Assembly: GCA_963989245.1 (NCBI GenBank)
Contig: OZ022341.1
Span: 77,327,859 to 77,391,858, forward strand
Length of the DNA: 64,000 bases
Source of the DNA: Nansenia antarctica
Lineage: Eukaryota > Chordata > Actinopteri > Argentiniformes > Microstomatidae
Direction: 5' to 3'
Below are positions 60,661-64,000 of this stretch, in pieces. Under the pieces are notes generated by a model. That model saw nothing but the letters and a program-made list of their open reading frames with translations, made no database searches and was not told the origin of the DNA. Both the position numbers and the translations under genes were made by a program. Numbering within the stretch: position 1 is the first letter of the stretch; every line of letters starts with the position of its first letter.

Positions 60661-61052
60661 TGCCACAGATCTCAGTGTTTGATGAGGCTTAACTTAACAA
60701 CTGACAAATAATTCTGGAACTCTCACCACATAGAGTGCCACATGTTTTATGTGGTTTCTGCCTAGCAACACCACTCCGCTACACAATGAAGCATCATAAT
60801 TGATGCATTCCTGGTGAACATACACCTCTCAGCCCTTACTCCTTACTCTAACCCCAGTAAGACGTAATCATGAGAACACGAGAATCCTGAGTCACTGTCG
60901 ACAAATAAACTCATATTGGTCATTTGAACTATTTGTCATCATAAAAACAATGTAGGGGTGGAATTCCACGGCTGCACTAATATTGCCAGTATATATATTT
61001 TTTGTTGTTGTTGTTGTTTGTCTATTTTTTAGACAGATTACATGTATCATAC
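60661..61052. repeat. Blocks Y-X (permuted partner of 53930-54347)
   Basis: Block Y at 60661-60818 is followed by block X at 60822-61052. The junction reads GGTGAACATACACCTCTCAG. Confidence 0.8.
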
Positions 61053-61181
61053 ATATGATATGACAAATATAATTTCACAAGTTTCTTACCTTAATTAAAT
61101 GTGTTTCCAATGGTCAATAAATGAAGAAAAGACAGTAAAAGAGTCCGTGTTCTGTTGATGGAGCAAAGCAGCAGGACTTGC

Positions 61182-61182
<1 letters not shown>

Positions 61183-61256
<74 letters not shown>
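61183..61256 (+). repeat. (GT)n microsatellite
   Basis: About 36 GT units; minus-strand frames through it are artefacts. Confidence 0.95.
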
Positions 61257-61257
<1 letters not shown>

Positions 61258-61429
61258 GTGTATATAACCGCTCTGGATATTTAAACCTTAAACATAGGCT
61301 CGCGCAATTGGTCGCTTCATGACTGTCGCAAGAAGATGTATATCTGGCCCAATATAGGCCTGGTTGGATGGTGTCCTCGGTTTCCTTACCAATCTGCAAA
61401 AAACAACAACAACACGTTTTGTCATTAGG

Positions 61430-61650
61430 TGAGCTTAGAATGATATAGGTTCTATCTCCATTTAGAATGATAAGGTTCTATCTCCGTTTAGAATTATAAG
61501 GTTCTATCTCCGTTTAGAATGATAAGGTTCTATCTCCGTTTAGAATGATAAGGTTCTATCTCCGTTTAGAATGATAAGGTTCTATCTCCGTTTAGGGTAG
61601 TTCAGAGATATTGAGCGTCAAAGTTTTTACATTCCATTATGTTTTATGAG
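61430..61650 (-). repeat. 26-bp satellite, inverted copy with flank
   Basis: Reverse complement of the array at 51006-51200. It includes the flanking phrase GGTAGTTCAGAGATATTGAG, so the unit and its left border were inverted together. Confidence 0.88.
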
Positions 61651-61866
61651 ATGGAACCTTTGTATTTTATTAATTACTAACTCAAAAATGTAAACATTTT
61701 TAAAAATAACACCACACAGGAATTAATAAACACCTAATGGATCAGATTATGTAAAAAACTCAATTTTGACAGAAATGGAGATAGAACCTTATAATTCTAA
61801 CGTCACGAAATGTAGGCTACATAGTACAAGACAATGCAACGAAATGATTGTGCGTCTAACCAGAAT

Positions 61867-62626
61867 TGCAACAAATAGCAACTATATTGCAGTGTAGCAG
61901 TAGAAGGTCATTGTAATATACTTACACCAGAAGAGACGACAATAACACCGTTAGCTTGACACCAACATTCCCATGAAAGAGCGTCGGGTACATCAACTGA
62001 AGTCCAACTTAGTCTTCGAGAGGGAATGTACAATAGTTAGTGGTTATAAAAAAGCAAATACGATCTGTCTAAAACCCTCCGTGCAAATATCAACTCTTCA
62101 CCGTTTCAGACAAATCCAGCGCCATGGAGCCCAGGCCAATGTGTGCTTAGGAGATCGGTTAAACTGACTGCTCGAAGTCAGATTCTGAGAACAATTTATA
62201 CCAGCATTACCACACTCGGTAAGGTTTCAACCATGAATATCAAAATAGCTTTTAATGGGGAACACTCACTGGCAAGTTATCACAACAAAAGCATTCCATT
62301 CGTAAACAGTGTTTTCCACAAGTAGCCTAACAGCCGCTTGGGTCTGAAATCATTTGCATTTCGCGTTTGAGTGGAACTTTATTAAAAATACAAAAAACGA
62401 AACACTGGAACGAAATATCACACAATAACGTAAAATGTATCGAAATATGCCTCATAAAACATAGGCTACATTAAAATTAGATCAAACATGACTGATACAC
62501 CCAACTATGAAACATTCAAACGTAATAGTACGCCAGACCCTGTCCCAAGATACAGACCCCCGCCCGATCACCATTTCGTTTTGTTTTATTATTTACTTTA
62601 ATTCTTTCTTTTTTTCCACTGCAATC
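61867..62626. repeat. Segmental duplication Q, left part
   Basis: Partner of 49874-50590. It retains both candidate divergent exons: the minus-strand donor at about 61927 and the plus-strand donor ACTCG|GTAAGG at 62219. Confidence 0.85.
62143..62218 (+). other. Candidate plus-strand first exon (duplicated)
   Basis: The frame LRRSVKLTARSQILRTIYTS reaches donor ACTCG|GTAAGG. At the partner site (donor at 50183) the same donor is kept but a 3-bp deletion and a different 5' segment alter the frame. Possibly noncoding. Confidence 0.3.
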
Positions 62627-63510
62627 ATTGTAGGCCTACAGAAATATGTCGCCTACAGCGATAGTGCTGGGGATGGGGGTGGGGGAGTCCTACGTGCCAT
62701 TAGGGTACAAGTGAATCAGGCAGTAGTCAAAGAAAATACACTGATCGAGGTCGTTAGTGAAATCCATGTAGGCTATGTGCATCCCTTCCCCCCACTTTTC
62801 AATGTGTCAACGCTGGATGTGGCTCAGTTTGTCATAAAATACATTTCAAAAGTAATGTAGTACATTTCAAACCTGCTAACTGCGACACTTTAATGAATGT
62901 GCAAAAATACTATGTGCAATATGACTACCCTTGTGTACATAAGGTTCAGATATAGGAAAAGTTTGGATATTTATAGCATAGCATAGAGTACAGCACAGTG
63001 TTTTAATTTGTATAGTATAGTAGTATAGTATAGTAGATAGCGTACATAGCCTTTATTTATGTAAACCAGCTCTTTTCCCTTTTTTATTTTACCCTTGGCC
63101 CTCTTGTTTTTAGTCTTTTTTCCAAGCACCAGGGGAGCCCCCCCTCCTAAATGTCTTTGTATGGTACCTGTACTGTATTAATTAATGACAATAAAGACCA
63201 TTCATTCATAACTCCATCTGGACACCAGGGGGCGGCAGAGAACTCCTGATGGATTTATCTCCAAGTGGCCTTTCAACCGCATTCCCTCATCTGGTCTCCT
63301 CTCCGCTCTACACGACACAATCTGGTCTCCTCTCCGCTCTACACTACACTACACAATCTGGTCTCCTCTCCGCTCTACACTACACAATCTGACACAGCTA
63401 CACTTTCATATTAGCCTACTATTGATGATGATATATATGAATATACAGAGCCCTGCATAAGTAAGAACGTTTTTCTTCTTTTGGCTCTATACTCGTTTGG
63501 ATTTGAAATG
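62627..63510. other. Extra segment in duplication Q
   Basis: Absent from P. It contains a LINE-type tail (about 63100-63210, ending TGACAATAAAGACCATTCATTC), a CTCF-like GACACCAGGGGGCGGCAG (63221-63238), and a 24-bp CT-rich tandem repeat (63290-63390). No gene seen. Confidence 0.6.
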
Positions 63511-64000
63511 ACAACAATCACTATAAAGATGGTCAAGTAGAGTTCTCTTATTTAATGGTGTTTGTGTACATTGGTTTCACCATTTAGATTTTTTTTTTTT
63601 TTTTTTTTACACTTAGTCTTTCAGGGCACCAACAATAATGGGATTCATATAATGTCTAAATTAAGCACTCATGTTAAATAATTGGTCGAAAATCCTTTGC
63701 ATGCAATACCTCCCCTGAAGTCTGCCACCCATTTCCCCCACCAGACCTGTATGCAGCCATCTTCACTTGTTGTTTGTGGTCTTTTTTTTGCCTACAATCT
63801 TATCATCAAGGAATTGAAATGCATGTTCAATTGGATTAAAATGTAAGATTGACTTGGCCACTGAAGAACATTCCCTCAATCCCATCTCACAAAACATAAT
63901 GGAATGTAAACACTTTGACGCTCAATATCTCTGAACTACCCTAAACGGAGATAGAACCTTATCATTCTAAACGGAGATAGAAGAACCGCATCATTCTAAA
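63511..64000. repeat. Segmental duplication Q, right part
   Basis: Matches 50585-51065 and reaches the 26-bp satellite at the window end, so it probably continues beyond the window. Confidence 0.88.

Overview
The window is almost certainly nuclear DNA of a teleost fish. The support is a fish-style three-exon C2H2 zinc-finger gene, two bloodthirsty/finTRIM-type TRIM genes, and a dense mixture of hAT, piggyBac, BEL/Pao, Gypsy and LINE elements with fish-type short interspersed tails. The species cannot be named from the sequence alone.

Layout. 1-1423 is one copy of a segmental duplication whose partner is 52102-53552. 2772-24349 (+) is a C2H2 zinc-finger gene whose three coding exons (2772-3430, 8423-8637, 22983-24349) join in phase into 746 codons with 15 fingers. 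Its two introns hold most of the transposons: five dated or nested hAT-type elements with exact 8-bp target duplications, a LINE broken by a TIR element that is itself broken by a hAT, and a complete 5.8-kb BEL/Pao retrotransposon (9353-15133, minus strand). That BEL element is the most striking object here. Its 919-bp LTRs look identical, and its single 1293-codon ORF runs from Gag and protease directly into a host splicing-factor sequence (PRPF40-type WW and FF domains), then ends in the normal BEL pol C-terminus. Reverse transcriptase, RNase H and integrase are absent, so it looks like a recently mobile, non-autonomous element that captured a host cDNA.

25183-30127 (-) is a piggyBac-derived (PGBD-like) pseudogene with an array of small phase-symmetric N-terminal exons and a 63-bp-arm perfect palindrome inside the coding region. 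31380-31796 is a LINE fragment. 32418-37019 (+) is a Gypsy/Mag-like LTR element with one disabling frameshift. 39255-39710 is a LINE endonuclease fragment.

40652-48904 (-) is a ten-exon gene that I read as CENP-C-like (kinetochore scaffold). It has the conserved acidic/ITIPRK-type block and two copies of the central Arg...Pro-x-x-Trp-Trp nucleosome-binding type motif. The C-terminal CENP-C motif and cupin are not visible in the window. The gene is interrupted by microsatellites and small transposons.

49874-64000 is a recently rearranged block. A promoter-like segment with divergent candidate first exons occurs twice (49874 and 61867). A 26-bp satellite occurs three times, once inverted. A pair of blocks flanks the TRIM genes in permuted order. 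Two TRIM genes (55485-57146 and 58301-59962, both minus) lie in a 2816-bp tandem duplication and differ at only 3 of 553 residues.

No rRNA, canonical tRNA gene or CRISPR array was seen. All domain assignments are by eye.
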